Below, piece after piece: positions 1 through 10,337 of a stretch of 64,000 nucleotides of DNA. Each line of letters starts with the position of its first letter. The stretch's first letter is position 1. The stretch is from Leptodactylus fallax. Lineage: Eukaryota > Chordata > Amphibia > Anura > Leptodactylidae. Both the position numbers and the translations under genes were made by a program. The notes under the pieces were generated by a model. It had not been told where the DNA came from and ran no database searches. It was given only the letters and a program-made list of their open reading frames with translations. The stretch covers positions 868,001 to 932,000 of the forward strand of contig CAMRHE010000333.1 in NCBI GenBank assembly GCA_947044405.1. Direction: 5' to 3'.

Positions 1-197
1 AATTAGAATATTGTAAAAAAGTTCAGTATTGTAAATTCAGTGTGTCACCTGCCAAGGTTTCCTAAGCCTTTAAATGGTCCCTCAGTCTGGTTCAGTAGGA
101 CACACAATCATGGAAGACGCTGATTATGAATTGTATTACTGAATCACTGAAATGAATGAACATTTCAAAGATATTCTGATTTATTGAGATGCACATG
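1..197 (+). mobile_element. Internally deleted Tc1-like fragment (family 6)
   Basis: The sequence matches the leader of the fuller element at 39872-41393, including the 'CTGGTTCAGTAGG' block, the 'ACACAATCATGG' start context and the 3' terminus 'GAGATGCACATG' followed by a TA target. The whole transposase interior is missing, so leader and 3' terminus are almost joined. The 5' end lies outside the window. It is a non-autonomous, MITE-like deletion derivative. Confidence comes from two separate matching blocks in the right order. Confidence 0.75.
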
Positions 198-1540
198 TAT
201 CTACTTACAATACCCATATCCATCATGTATTACTGAGAGGGACACGTTCTTTTTCCTTGCCGATGGCAAAAATAGCTTTGCAGGTCTTGCACCTTTTTAA
301 CAAGACTGAATATGTTAGGGCAAGTGGGTTTAATGTTGTTATCAATGTTTTGATCTGACCTGCTATTGTTTTTTAGTCTATACCTCATTCATCAATGGTG
401 CCAACATCCTGACTACACCCACAAAAGTAGTACATGTTCAGTATAGGAGATATACTGGCACTTGGCTTGATATGTTTATAAAGTGTTCTTTGACATCCTG
501 ATCAGTAGCCCTATGGGTGACCTCCAGAAATGATAGCCCGTAGTAACACTGATTTACATGTATACTTTTTGGTTTATAAACAATGCAGATTACTACGCGG
601 TAATATTGGTGGCTCATGGCACATGAGATATTTGAAGGTCTTATCTGCTCCATTCCTTTCCTTATTCTCTTAATTGTCCTCTGAAAGCCGTAATTGCGGC
701 GGTTTGTTGTGTATTTTTATGATCGCCAGGGAGATAATCAGGTCTATCACTCATTTGGTTAGTTAGTAGCAATGGATTCTTTATTGTTTAATAAGTAAAT
801 ATTCATGTTTCAAAGGGAAGCAACTAAAATAAAGGCTGGCTACACAAACATGATTTTTCCGTTGTGCCAAGTTTAGGAGATGTTAAGATATAATGGAATG
901 AACACATGACCGGGAATACATTCTGTAAATACTTTATGAACCAATCATGCAGAATGTTCAGAACTAAAATTCTAAATAGGAAGATACATAATTTCATGAA
1001 AAGAAAACATTGATTATAGTTTTATGTGTATATTGTCAAAATTTACTGACTGTTGGACAGTGATGAGTCAACACATGTTACTAATTCTATTTATGTAAGG
1101 TTAAAGGGGTAGTAGTTTTCTTATAACAGCACATTTACAGGGATAATGGTCTCATATCGTCACATATTTTTATTTTTTATTTTATTTTTTACATTGGCTA
1201 GTCTGAAATCTAGACTTGTTGGTGGGTATGTTATTCTGTTGATGCTGCTATGGTATCCCTAAATCATGCTGTAATATAAGGAATATTTCTCTGCCCCAAC
1301 GTTACTAGATGTAAAAATACAAGGAAAGTAGAGTAGATATGACACAGCAATTAAATGATACTTGCTAATGATATGCAAAACACAATAGAGAAGCTAGGAA
1401 GTGTCAGCTCCCTGATCCTCCACTCACCACCTGTGTCACTGCACCTGCCATTTCATCTGTTGGTCCATGCTGCTAACAACATAGAACAAAGGTGTCGTAC
1501 CCGGAAGGAATGGGGCCAGATGAGCATTATTATATCTTTT
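198..1540. other. Unannotated AT-rich intergenic DNA
   Basis: No credible coding region, RNA gene or recognisable transposon is visible here. Short ORFs lack domains. I see no clear repeat structure apart from A/T runs near 1170-1190. Confidence 0.5.
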
Positions 1541-1990
1541 GACATTTTACAGAGTGGGGATCTACAAGGGAGCATTATACTGTGTGGGAGGATGCAAGAG
1601 GCTGTTATACAGTGTGAGACATTTTACAGAGTGGAGGCCACAAGGGGGCATTATACTATGTGGGGGCTACAAGGGAGCATTGTACTTTGTGAGTGGGCAC
1701 AAGGGAGCATTATATTGTGTTGGAGCAGAAATGGAGGATTACACTGTGTAAGGAACACTATACTGTGAGTGAGCTACTAACAGGACAATATACTATATGA
1801 GGGCCACCTAGAGGGAATTATTATGTATGGGGCAACGAAGGGAACATTTTACTGAATGTGGTAGTCCAAGTGTCCATTATACTGTGTGGGGGGCACTCAG
1901 GTTGCATTATATTGGACACTAAGGGGGTATTATACTGTTTGGGTGTACTCTGTGTTATACAAGAAAGGACACTATTACTGTGTGGGGACA
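1541..1990 (+). repeat. Degenerate minisatellite, unit about 30-40 bp
   Basis: Imperfect tandem copies of a unit resembling 'GGGAGCATTATACTGTGTGG' recur with variable spacers. The same core appears at about 5.5, 9.8-10.3, 42.06, 56.6 and 61.5 kb, and in reverse orientation near 33.9-34.1 kb. The short ORFs here (for example 1355-1768) are products of the repeat and not genes. Confidence 0.7.
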
Positions 1991-2499
1991 CTATAGAAAA
2001 AAAGTGCAGCATGTCACACTATTTTCTATGGATTTTTTTGACCTGTAAACAGAAGGCATGGCACGTAAGCAGGGGGCAAGGCCTTAAAAATTGTCACACT
2101 GCACATGCCACAGGCCCATTTCTCCCTGACAACAGTTTTCCAAAGTTGGCAGGTGAAATTACATGTTTAATTGTTAGGGGTCCAACTACTGGGACCTCCA
2201 GTGATCACAAGAACAGGAACTCACAAGTTCCCTTTAGTGCTTTATGTGAATGGAGTAGTGGTACGCCAGTTCTGAGTTCTTTTAAGTCAGTGCCAGCTAT
2301 CAGCAATTCTCTTTTAAAGCAATTCTGAATAATTTTTGCCATTATTTGTATTATGGATTCAATATATAGACATATACACATATTTATTGAGCTTAATGAA
2401 TTTTATAGTACTGGATGTGATTTTGATTTTTCTAGATATTTCTATGTACTTTTTGCTGATATTATTTTTTATTTATTCACTAAAGTATATTAATTGATG

Positions 2500-2660
2500 T
2501 GGATTAACAATGACACTCCTTGCTTGAAAATGTCTTCAATGAAAAGGCGAAACGTTGCATTGAACACTGGGTGAATAAATCCACTTTGCTTTGGATTCTG
2601 GATCTGTGAATTGCTGTTTCCTTATTATATTTAGTTCTAAAGGATTTTTTGGGATGGTGA
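2500..2660 (+). repeat. Penelope-like terminal segment (GAAACGTT motif)
   Basis: The block 'GGCGAAACGTTGCATTGAAC' followed by 'GAATAAATCCACT' has the same order as the ends of the repeat at 25.9-27.15 kb (GAAACGTTG, then GGAATAAAACCACT). This is a common arrangement in dispersed vertebrate repeats that I associate with Penelope-like elements. Boundaries are not defined and the family name is an inference. Confidence 0.4.
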
Positions 2661-3102
2661 GATCCTGTAGTGCCATATAAGTGAATAGAGTGGTGGGCAC
2701 ACATACACATCTCTGCTCCATTCACACAGATCATTCAGGGGAACTTACAGGCCCAAGGTTGGCAGTATCCAGACTCATCCCAGCAAACAGACACCCATCC
2801 CCTATCTACAGTGGAAAAAACATTTGAATCCAATGATTAAGTATATGCTAAAGACAGATGTCATCTTGTGTGACTTCCCAGCATTCCCACTCATTCCTCC
2901 TACAGACTGTGGGAAACTTGCAAATTCTTAGTATGTAATATTAACAACATTAGGATAGATTTTATAAACAATAGTGCAAAGAAAAGAGAAGCACAATAGC
3001 TGTGCGTAGTAGCCTGTGTCATTCGATCAGATTGCTGCTTTACTTTTCCAGAGGACCTCTACTACACATTTTTTTTTAATAAGTGTTGACAGATCTTCCA
3101 TA

Positions 3103-3165
3103 TTAAAGGGGTTATCTAGAGTTTTAAAATTGGTGGTCTAACCTTAGGATAGGCCATGAATATTA
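3103..3165 (+). repeat. Truncated MITE end (AGGGGTT-type terminus)
   Basis: 'AAAGGGGTTATCTAGAG' resembles the termini of the MITEs at 54872-55047 and 61555-61881. No partner terminus is found before the foldback at 3279. Confidence 0.35.
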
Positions 3166-3278
3166 GATTGATGTGTGTGTGTGGGGGGGGGTGCATATAG
3201 GCAATTGGTACCTAATAGGCATTGACATATTAAGCAACCTCAATGCATTTCACCTGGTCAAGGCACATTAGGAGGTTA

Positions 3279-3684
3279 TAACAGTAGAGTGGGGTAGAGT
3301 CATAAGGCGTCCTCTGTAAAGCAGCAGATAAACATGTGCTTGTGCTCCCTAAGGGTATACAAGGATATCCAAGAGAACACAGATGAGAACAAAAGGAAAT
3401 GTGCAGTAAAAACTGCAGTTCCCAGTGCCCTGATGGTGGGCACTGATACTTCTGATAAAATTAGCTCATTCTATCAGAAGTACCAGTGGCCACCAACAAG
3501 GCACTAGGAACTGCAGGTTTACTGCACATTTCCTCTTGTTCTCATTTTTAGGGGGCATCTGTATTATCTTGGATACCCTTGTTAGACTCTGGGGTGTAGA
3601 GGATTCTTTTTAGGGAGCACCAGCACGTGTCTATTTGCTGCTTTACAGGACTTCTTATGACTCTACCCCGCTCTATTGTTAGTT
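3279..3684. repeat. Foldback (long imperfect palindrome) element
   Basis: Two arms of roughly 180 bases are inverted copies. Left-arm blocks 'AGAGTGGGGTAGAGTCATAAG', 'GTAAAGCAGCA', 'GAACAAAAGGAAATGTGCAG' and 'ACTTCTGATA' reappear in reverse complement and in mirrored order in the right arm. The centre lies near 3465. No ORF is present. It behaves like a foldback MITE; its family is unknown to me. Confidence 0.75.
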
Positions 3685-3797
3685 ATGAGTTGGTTGACTC
3701 ATAAGAGGAATTGGGGAGTTTATCTATTCCCCCCCCCCGCCTTGGTATATGTATTAATCATGGTAGTCACCTAATGCTTTATATTAATTTGAACATA

Positions 3798-5421
3798 CAG
3801 AGCTTTGCGGAAGTATTCAGCCCCCTTGAACTTTTCAACCTTTTGCCACATTTTTTCCTTCAAACATAAAGATATAAAATTTTAATTTTTTGGTGAAGAA
3901 TCAACAACAAGTGGGACACAATTGTGAAGTGGAACGAAATTTATTGATTATTTTAAACTTTTGTAAAAAATAAAAAACTGAAAAGTGGGGCGTGCAATAT
4001 TATTCGGCCCCTTTACTTTCAGTGCAGCAAACTCACTCCAGAAGTTCAGTGAGGATCTCTGAATGATCCAATGTTGTCCTAAATGACTGATGATGATAAA
4101 TATAATCCACCTGTGTGTAATCAAGTCTCCATATAAATGCACCTGCTCTGTGATAGTCTCAGGGTTCTGTTTAAAGCACAGAGAGCACAGAAGACCAAGG
4201 AACATACCAGGCAGGTCTGTGATACTGTTGTGGAGAAGTTTAAAGCCGGATATGGATACAAAAAGATTTTCCAAACTTTAAACATCCCAAGGAGCACTGT
4301 GCAAGCGATCATATTGAAATGGAAAGAGTATCAGACCACTGCAAATCAACCAAGACCCAGCCGTCCCTCTAAACTTTCATCTCAAACAAGGAGAAGACTG
4401 ATCAGAGATGCAGCCAAGAGGCCCATGATCACTCTGGATGAACTGCAGAGATCTACAGCTGAGGTGGCAGAGTCTGTCCATAGGACAACAATCAGTCGTA
4501 CACTGAACAAATCTGGCCTTTATGGAAGAGCGCCAAGAAGAAAGCCATTTCTCAAAGATATCCATAAAAAGTCTCGTTTAAAGTTTGCCACAAGCCACCT
4601 GGGAGACACCAAACATGTGGAAGAAGGTGCTCTGGTCAGATGAAACCAAAATCGAACTTTTGGGCCACAATGCAAAACGATATGTTTGGCGTAAAAGCAA
4701 CACAGCTCATCACCCTGAACACACCATCCCCACTGTCAAACATGGTGGTGGCAGCATCATGGTTTGGGCCTGCTTTTCTTCAGCAGGGACAGGGAAGATG
4801 GGTAAAATTGATGGGAAGATGGATGGAGCCAAATACAGGACCATTCTGGAAGAAAACCTGTTGGAGTCTGCAAAAGACCTGAGACTGGGACGGAGATTTA
4901 TCTTCCAACAAGACAATGATCCCAAACATAAAGCAAAATCTACAATGGAATGGTTCACAAATAAACGTATCCAGGTGTTAGAATGGCCAAGTCAAAGTCC
5001 AGACCTGAATCCAATCGAGAATCTGTGGAAAGAGCTGAAAACTGCTGTTCACAAACGCTCTCCATCCAACCTCACTGAGCTCGAGCTGTTTTCCAAGAAA
5101 GAATGGGCAAGAATTTCAGTCTCTCGGTGTGCAAAACTGATAGACATACCCAAAGCGACTTGCAGCTGTAATTGCAGCAAAAGGTGGCGCTACAAAGTAT
5201 TAACTTAAGGGGGCCGAATAATTTGGCATGCCCCACTTTTCTGTTTTTTATTTTTTACAAAAGTTTAAAATATCCAATAAATTTCGTTCCACTTCACGAT
5301 TGTGTCCCACTTGTTGTTGATTCTTCACCAAAAAATTAAAATTTTATATCCTTATGTTGGAAGCCTGAAATGTGGCAAGGTTGAAAAGTTCAAGGGGGCC
5401 GAATACTTTCACAAGGCACTG
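3798..5421 (+). mobile_element. Tc1-like transposon, family 1, copy 1
   Basis: Long terminal inverted repeats of about 210 bp (3798-4015 and about 5209-5421) end in CAG/CTG and are flanked by TA at 3796-3797 and 5422-5423. A second copy lies at 57594-59246. The interior encodes a DD34E transposase in broken frames. Repeats of this length are typical of IR/DR-type Tc1 elements of fish and frogs. Confidence 0.95.
4189..5208 (+). pseudogene. Tc1-like transposase, family 1 (broken)
   Basis: This encoded a cut-and-paste transposase that binds the terminal repeats and inserts at TA. An N-terminal helix-turn-helix region (KFKAGYGYKKIFQTLNIP) is followed by the DDE domain: LWSDETK (first D), FQQDNDPKHK (second D) and [11 protein letters not shown] (E), with 34 residues between the last two. 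Compared with the copy at 58004, the start codon is lost in a small deletion near 4187, a 2-base deletion near 4606 shifts the frame, and another indel near 5148 corrupts the C-terminus. The product cannot be functional as it stands. The family assignment is firm. Confidence 0.9.
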
Positions 5422-5479
5422 TATCAGGTCACATCCTCTTATATTAATTAGTTGGAGTTTTTTAGATGCATCAATAAAA

Positions 5480-5720
5480 GTTATATTTTATGTACATGGC
5501 AGCATTTTATGTACTGTGTGGGTGGGCAACTGGGTAGTATTATATGTACTGTGTGGGGCCACTGGGGAGCATTTTATGTACTGTTTGTGCAACTTGGGAG
5601 TATTATATGTACTGTGTAGAAGCCACTGGGGAGTATTGTATGTACTGTGTGGGGCAAGTGGGTGTGTTATATGTACTGTGTGGAGGCCACTGGAGAGCAT
5701 TATACTGTGTTGGGATCCAC
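5480..5720 (+). repeat. Minisatellite, unit about 35 bp
   Basis: Six or seven tandem copies of a unit like 'TATGTACTGTGTGGGGCCAC' plus 'TGGGGAGTATTA' are present. The array lies just downstream of the Tc1 copy and shares its core with the array at 1541-1990. ORFs across it are repeat artefacts. Confidence 0.8.
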
Positions 5721-5916
5721 AGGAAACTGCAATATATGCCAGAAGAGGGGCCTGCAAATATTACCAGAATGGAGCTTCAAAATTCCTGATGGCATCCCTA
5801 CCTGCATGGATCAGCTGTTCAGGGAATGTCCTGTCCATGCACCATACATGCCACAAAAGCCAGAAACAGTTGGCTCCGTGCCCTGTATAGGTCCTGGGCA
5901 CTGGTACTGCAGCTCA

Positions 5917-6009
5917 GCTCCCATTGAAGGCAATCGGAGAATTTGTAATCATTTTGTTAATTATTTTGTGAGCCCTTCAGGTTGGATTCTATGGCATGAT
6001 AACATGTAG
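5917..6009 (+). pseudogene. Harbinger-type transposase C-terminal fragment
   Basis: The last about 25 codons before a TAG at 6007-6009 read as HFVNYFVSPSGWILWHDNM. This resembles the conserved tail of Harbinger/PIF nuclease transposases (FxxYFxSPxGxxxWQ). Nothing upstream in frame is recognisable because the minisatellite runs close to it. The hit is short, so the assignment rests on this tail and on other Harbinger pieces nearby (7282-7529, 8593-9544). Confidence 0.45.
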
Positions 6010-6640
6010 GTATGTTTTTGTTTTGTATTTTCAAATCTAGGCAAATTCTTTAAATCTGGACCAAGACCATATAGGATACAAGACCCAGACACTCATCTCA
6101 GAAGTTCGGCACTGACTCTGGTGCCAGAAGCTATACAAGGGGAAAAACACTGCCAGAACACAGGCTCAAAACACTGTATACTGGCTGTGCTGGGATGCTA
6201 CAGTACAGCTACTGTTCAAGTGAATGGAAGCAAATCCACTACCCCAGAAAACCTCTTTATCCTACCTTCTTTGCCGTCTAATGACTTCATTAGTACAAGA
6301 CTGAAAATTTGTATTCACAAAGTTAGTCCACTGTATCTTCCTCCTGCTTTCACATCTTATATACATCAGCGATGTTGCATCTATGATGTAGTGCTTGGGC
6401 GTGAAGACTTCTAGATGTTGCTTTGTTTCATTTGCAATGTTTTTTGTTTTTATTTATTTTTGTACAATTAAAAAAAAATTATTATTTGGTCATTAATTAT
6501 TGTAAATTTTAATAATTACTATTTGTTTTTAGGATATATTCTTCTTTTCTTCTCTGTCTTGTAAATGGGGAGTCTAGACCCCTCTTGTGGATGTACAAGA
6601 ATGTCTTGTTGACTGAGTGTGGCTGTTTACGGACATTGGA
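6010..6640. other. Unannotated intergenic DNA
   Basis: A 97-codon ORF at 6121-6414 has no recognisable domain or signal. AT-rich sequence follows (6420-6540). I see nothing else. Confidence 0.4.
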
Positions 6641-6735
6641 GCAGATTTATTAAGACTGGTGTACAAAACACCTTAATAAAGACCCCTCTAGGCACAGGGC
6701 ATGACAGATTTATGAAAATGCTCCATACACTTTAG
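6641..6735 (+). repeat. MITE-like dispersed repeat fragment
   Basis: 'GAGCAGATTTATTAAGACTGG' and 'CCTTAATAAAGACCCCTCTA' resemble a high-copy frog repeat with an internal short hairpin (ACTGGTGT...ACACC). I assign it by recollection of the motif only. Confidence 0.35.
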
Positions 6736-7281
6736 GTATTAATAATGTGCTTAAACCTGCAGAGTGATATGCAAACAGCAAGCAATAATACAGGAGATGC
6801 AGAGCAGGCTGATAAATAGTTTACAGAGAAAAGATTCAGGAAATTATTCATTTATAGAAGCAATCCCTGATTCCTGGGGGAGGTCTTATTAGTGATTGAC
6901 AGCTATTCTGTATGCAGAATACAAGAACGAGAAATACACAAGACTTCTTGTGAAATGTTACTCTCAGCTGCAGCATTGCTGTTATCAGATAGAAGACTCC
7001 TGGAAAAGAAAAATAAATATCAATATCACACACATTGTATCTTCAATATATAAATACATAAGTATAAAAACACAGTACTTAACATTTATATAATTAACCC
7101 TATAAAACCATAAATCATTCATAAACCCCTAAAAGACACAAAAATATTTGTACTTTGTGACAATAAGTAGTTCACATTTCTTGGCTACAAAATCCCTCAA
7201 ATACAGAATACATCTATAGAAACATACATAAAATTACATTTACACTTAGGCACCCACACACATGCACCCTGCACCCATAGA
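6736..7281. other. Unannotated AT-rich DNA
   Basis: No gene or recognisable repeat is seen. It lies between repeat fragments and upstream of the Harbinger relic. Confidence 0.4.
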
Positions 7282-7529
7282 CGGGTGTTTCACTCTGCTA
7301 TCCAGCTGAATCCGGAGACCGTGAATTTGGTTATCCAAGCCTATGTATTGCTCCACAATTTTCTACAGAGGCCCAAGTGGACCCAGATGGGGAGCAGTTC
7401 CCTTCCTCTTCAGTTGCTCTGAACAGTACATTTTATGGAAGAGCTAGATCTTCAGGCTTGTATGCAGACTCTTTTATGACCCCTAAGGGGTTGTTGCCAT
7501 GTCAGCTGGAGCAGATCTTTAAAGTTTAG
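7282..7529 (+). pseudogene. Harbinger-type transposase C-terminal relic
   Basis: One frame reads RVFHSAIQLNPETVNLVIQA then YVLLHNFLQ, which matches the C-terminal signature of Harbinger nucleases (a WR-x-F/Y-x-R-P-I type start, a P-E-x-V core and a V/I-LHNF helix). A frameshift near 7430 leads into a second stretch, YADSFMTPKGLLP, ending at a stop at 7527-7529, equivalent to the YFxSPxGxxxW tail. The DDE core itself is absent. The MADF/Myb-like partner relic lies on the opposite strand at 8593-9544, which gives a convergent pair. I am fairly confident of the family and less so that both relics come from one insertion. Confidence 0.6.
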
Positions 7530-8590
7530 ATACTTTATTTTACCATTGGACAGAACCATTCCTGGCTTTTGTTTACTTTACTTATTTAGTTATTTTGTTT
7601 TTCAGTAGTTAGAGTAAGAATTCGCAAGATAATGAAGACCTTTGATGCAGGTGCAAGCTTAGGTATTTTTGTCCAAAACAATTATTTTAATTTTATTCAT
7701 GATATATCAGCACCTAATTTATGATATATGATTTTCCTAAATTAGTTTTCGGGCAAGAATACAACTAATTCTTCATTAGGCGATATTTAATTATAAATTT
7801 TGACATAAATAGTGTGTTTTTTTATTTTTTTATTTAGTGTATATAAGTAATGTTAATCCTTTGTTTTCCTTATGCTGCATGTTAATTACATTATCGTTCC
7901 TATAGGAAGCCTCTTGTGATTAACAGGCATCATGGCGAATATCAGAGTGAACAAGTTTGCGCCTGAATTTAGAGGATGCAAAGGCATCATCAAAAACTAG
8001 GTGCAACCTTGGCCTGGCATTCTTCCATCAATAGCTGGCATAAAATGTAAACATTACATTCTTATATTATACTCATTTAACCATTGGGGGAGGAGAACTT
8101 CTCAATCCCCTTACACCAGTTTTTTTCGCATAGAAGGATAATATTGTGTACCACATTTGTCACAATCCCCATTTTGCGCCTTGCAGGCCGCATTGTGCCA
8201 ATGTGGTTGTAGTGATGCTGGCTGGGGACACCTCGTGATATTCATTAACTCACAAATGTTTTGTTGCGTAAGTTTTTATGGAAATCTACAGCACTACCTA
8301 ACTGTCCACTATGTTATTTACTATTACATGTACAACACTACGTATGTTACATTTCAAAAATAACCTGACACATCTAATATACTACAAGCTACATGTTAGT
8401 AAATAAGTAAATGACACAAGGAAACACATGAAAAAAATAATAAAACATAAATTCACACATTCAGTAGCTGAGGGGATGTACAGGGATCTGCCAATTCCTA
8501 CAAGAAAGATTGTCCAGAGGCATGTGCTTAAGATGAAGACAGTTGTGTAGCCAGGTGGTATGTAACTGCAGCTTCAGCAGCCGGAGTGTT
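7530..8590. other. Unannotated DNA between two Harbinger relics
   Basis: No ORF with a recognisable domain is present. It may be the non-coding interior or decayed body of a Harbinger element, but I cannot show this. Confidence 0.35.
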
Positions 8591-8592
8591 GG

Positions 8593-9544
8593 TCAGTAAG
8601 AGCCATAAGGCATAGAACCATACAGTGCCTCATAGACGGTCAAGCTATGTTGGTGACCATATGATGTAGATGCTGGGGGTGAACCATATGAGGTTGAGGC
8701 AGGAGGTGCCGCATAATAGGTAGAAGTATAGCCGCAGTGGTAATACTCCTGCTTGTATAAGTGTTCCAGTGGTGGCAGGGTTTGAGATGGCTCCCAAGCC
8801 CTAGCAGCAAGTGGCCCCGAGTACATTGGCAGTGATTTTCTGCCTCCATTTGCCATAAAGTTATGGCCCGCATGATGATAAAAGGGTCATTTGGAGGGAC
8901 AGAGGCCACCAACATGGTGATCACTGCTTCCTGAACCCTCATGCATCCGAGCCAAACTTCAGGGAAAAATTTTCTCTGGCTTTTCTTTGGGTGCTCACAT
9001 TAGTTGCTCCAGCACCTTCTCCTCTATTAACGCCTTGGTGGGGTCTCATCAGGTGGAGACTGTCCTGGCTGCCACTGGAACGAGGTCTCGCAGGTTCCGA
9101 TCTCAGAGACAATAACCCAGGCTCCAGAGTGTCATGGGTGCTGAAAAGGAGGAAACCAAAATTGTGTTAGTCAATTATTAACAAATAATTATAAGGACAC
9201 TTTATTTGCACTTTCCATTAGGAATATAATCACGACTATAAAGTGTTTTACCATAATATTAAATGGACATCATTCTAAGTACATTGCATGTCTGTAGTTA
9301 TTACCAATTTACAATTGTTATAAAAATTATCAGACATGGTTTTTACAGGTAAAGTGACTATATCATTGATGGCATATAGTAAGAAATACTTACCATCAAA
9401 CATCCATGAGTGTTTTAAAAAAATGAGAGCTGCTAGAGGTAGAGCCATTTGCCTGTAACTGTATCTCACTTTGGCCCTTTTCATTCTGGAGCTGCTTGAA
9501 GTATTGGTCTCGACAGCTGTTCCATCTGGTTTTGAGGTCTTTCA
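8593..9544 (-). pseudogene. MADF/Myb-SANT-like accessory protein of a Harbinger element (relic)
   Basis: Harbinger elements encode a second, DNA-binding protein with a MADF/Myb-like fold beside the nuclease. An exon at 9394-9544 translates as VKDLKTRWNSCRDQYFKQLQ and continues to HFFKTLMDV, the tryptophan-centred second half of such a domain. It has a 3' splice site (TTTTCAG) before 9544 and a strong donor (GATG|GTAAGT) at 9393. The next exon starts at 9140 after TCTTTTCAG. The phases join (TG + C), and only one in-frame TGA interrupts the exon end. The second exon continues as a low-complexity tail rich in Ser, Tyr and Pro (APPASTSYGSPPASTSYG) and carries further frameshifts. The first exon was not found. 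Confidence 0.6.
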
Positions 9545-9779
9545 CTGAAAATATAAGTAAAAGAATTATTAATAATAATAGAAGAATAGTAAAAATGCCT
9601 TAGCAACTTTAACACAGATGTCAAATTTCACCCACCTTTCCTCTGTTTTTTATGGTTGGTCAAAAAATACACAAATGTCCCTCACGTTCTTTCAATGCTT
9701 ATGGGGGCCTCAATGAGGGTGACATTATACCTAGGGGAGTGGAACACAAATATCCTTATAGGACATGTTTTTCCACAAA

Positions 9780-10290
9780 ATCAGAAGGTCTTTTTGAAAC
9801 TGTGGGGCAACTGGAGGGGTAAAGGATACTGTGGGGGCAACTGAATAGGAACAATACATACTGTGGGGACAACTGGAGAGGGACAAGAAACTGTGGAGGC
9901 AACTGGATGAGGACAATATATACTGAAGGGGCAACTGAAGGGGGGCAAGAAACTGTGGGAGCAACTGGAGAGGGACATGAAACTGTGGGGGCAACTGGAG
10001 GGGACATTATTATATAAAATGTCCAGGGAGGGCACTTGGGGGGACATGTTTGATATCTGAGGGGCCACTTGGGGGGGGGGCAGGTTAATGTCTGAGGAGC
10101 CACAGGGGTGTACTAGTTAATGTCTGAGGGGCCATTGGGGGGGACAGGTTAAAGTCTGATGGGTCACTGGGAGGGGATAGGTTAATGTCTGAGGGGCCAT
10201 TGGGATGGGACAGGTTAATGTGTGATGGGCCTTTAAGGGGCATTATATTCTATGGGGTCACTAAGCAGTCATTATACTATATGTGGGCTG
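9780..10290 (+). repeat. Minisatellite, unit about 33-38 bp
   Basis: Two blocks are present: 'GGGGCAACTGGAG' plus 'GGACAAGAAACTGT' units (9780-10015), then 'TTAATGTCTGAGGGGCCA' units (10030-10230). A/G-rich variants of the window-wide 'CTGTGGGG' minisatellite are recognisable. ORFs here are artefacts of the repeat. Confidence 0.8.
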
Positions 10291-10337
10291 TGATGATTAA
10301 GGGGACTCCCATATATGTATTTCTGTACACTTATGTA

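Noticed and set aside
1355..2328. Two ORFs of 137 and 156 codons
   Set aside because: They run through the degenerate minisatellite and show repetitive translation; no domain or start context supports them.
5372..5890. ORF of 172 codons
   Set aside because: Its repeated YVLCG-type translation is produced by the minisatellite at 5480-5720.
9731..10103. Minus-strand Pro/Cys-rich ORFs
   Set aside because: They are translations of the minisatellite in reverse; collagen-like or keratin-like appearance is an artefact.
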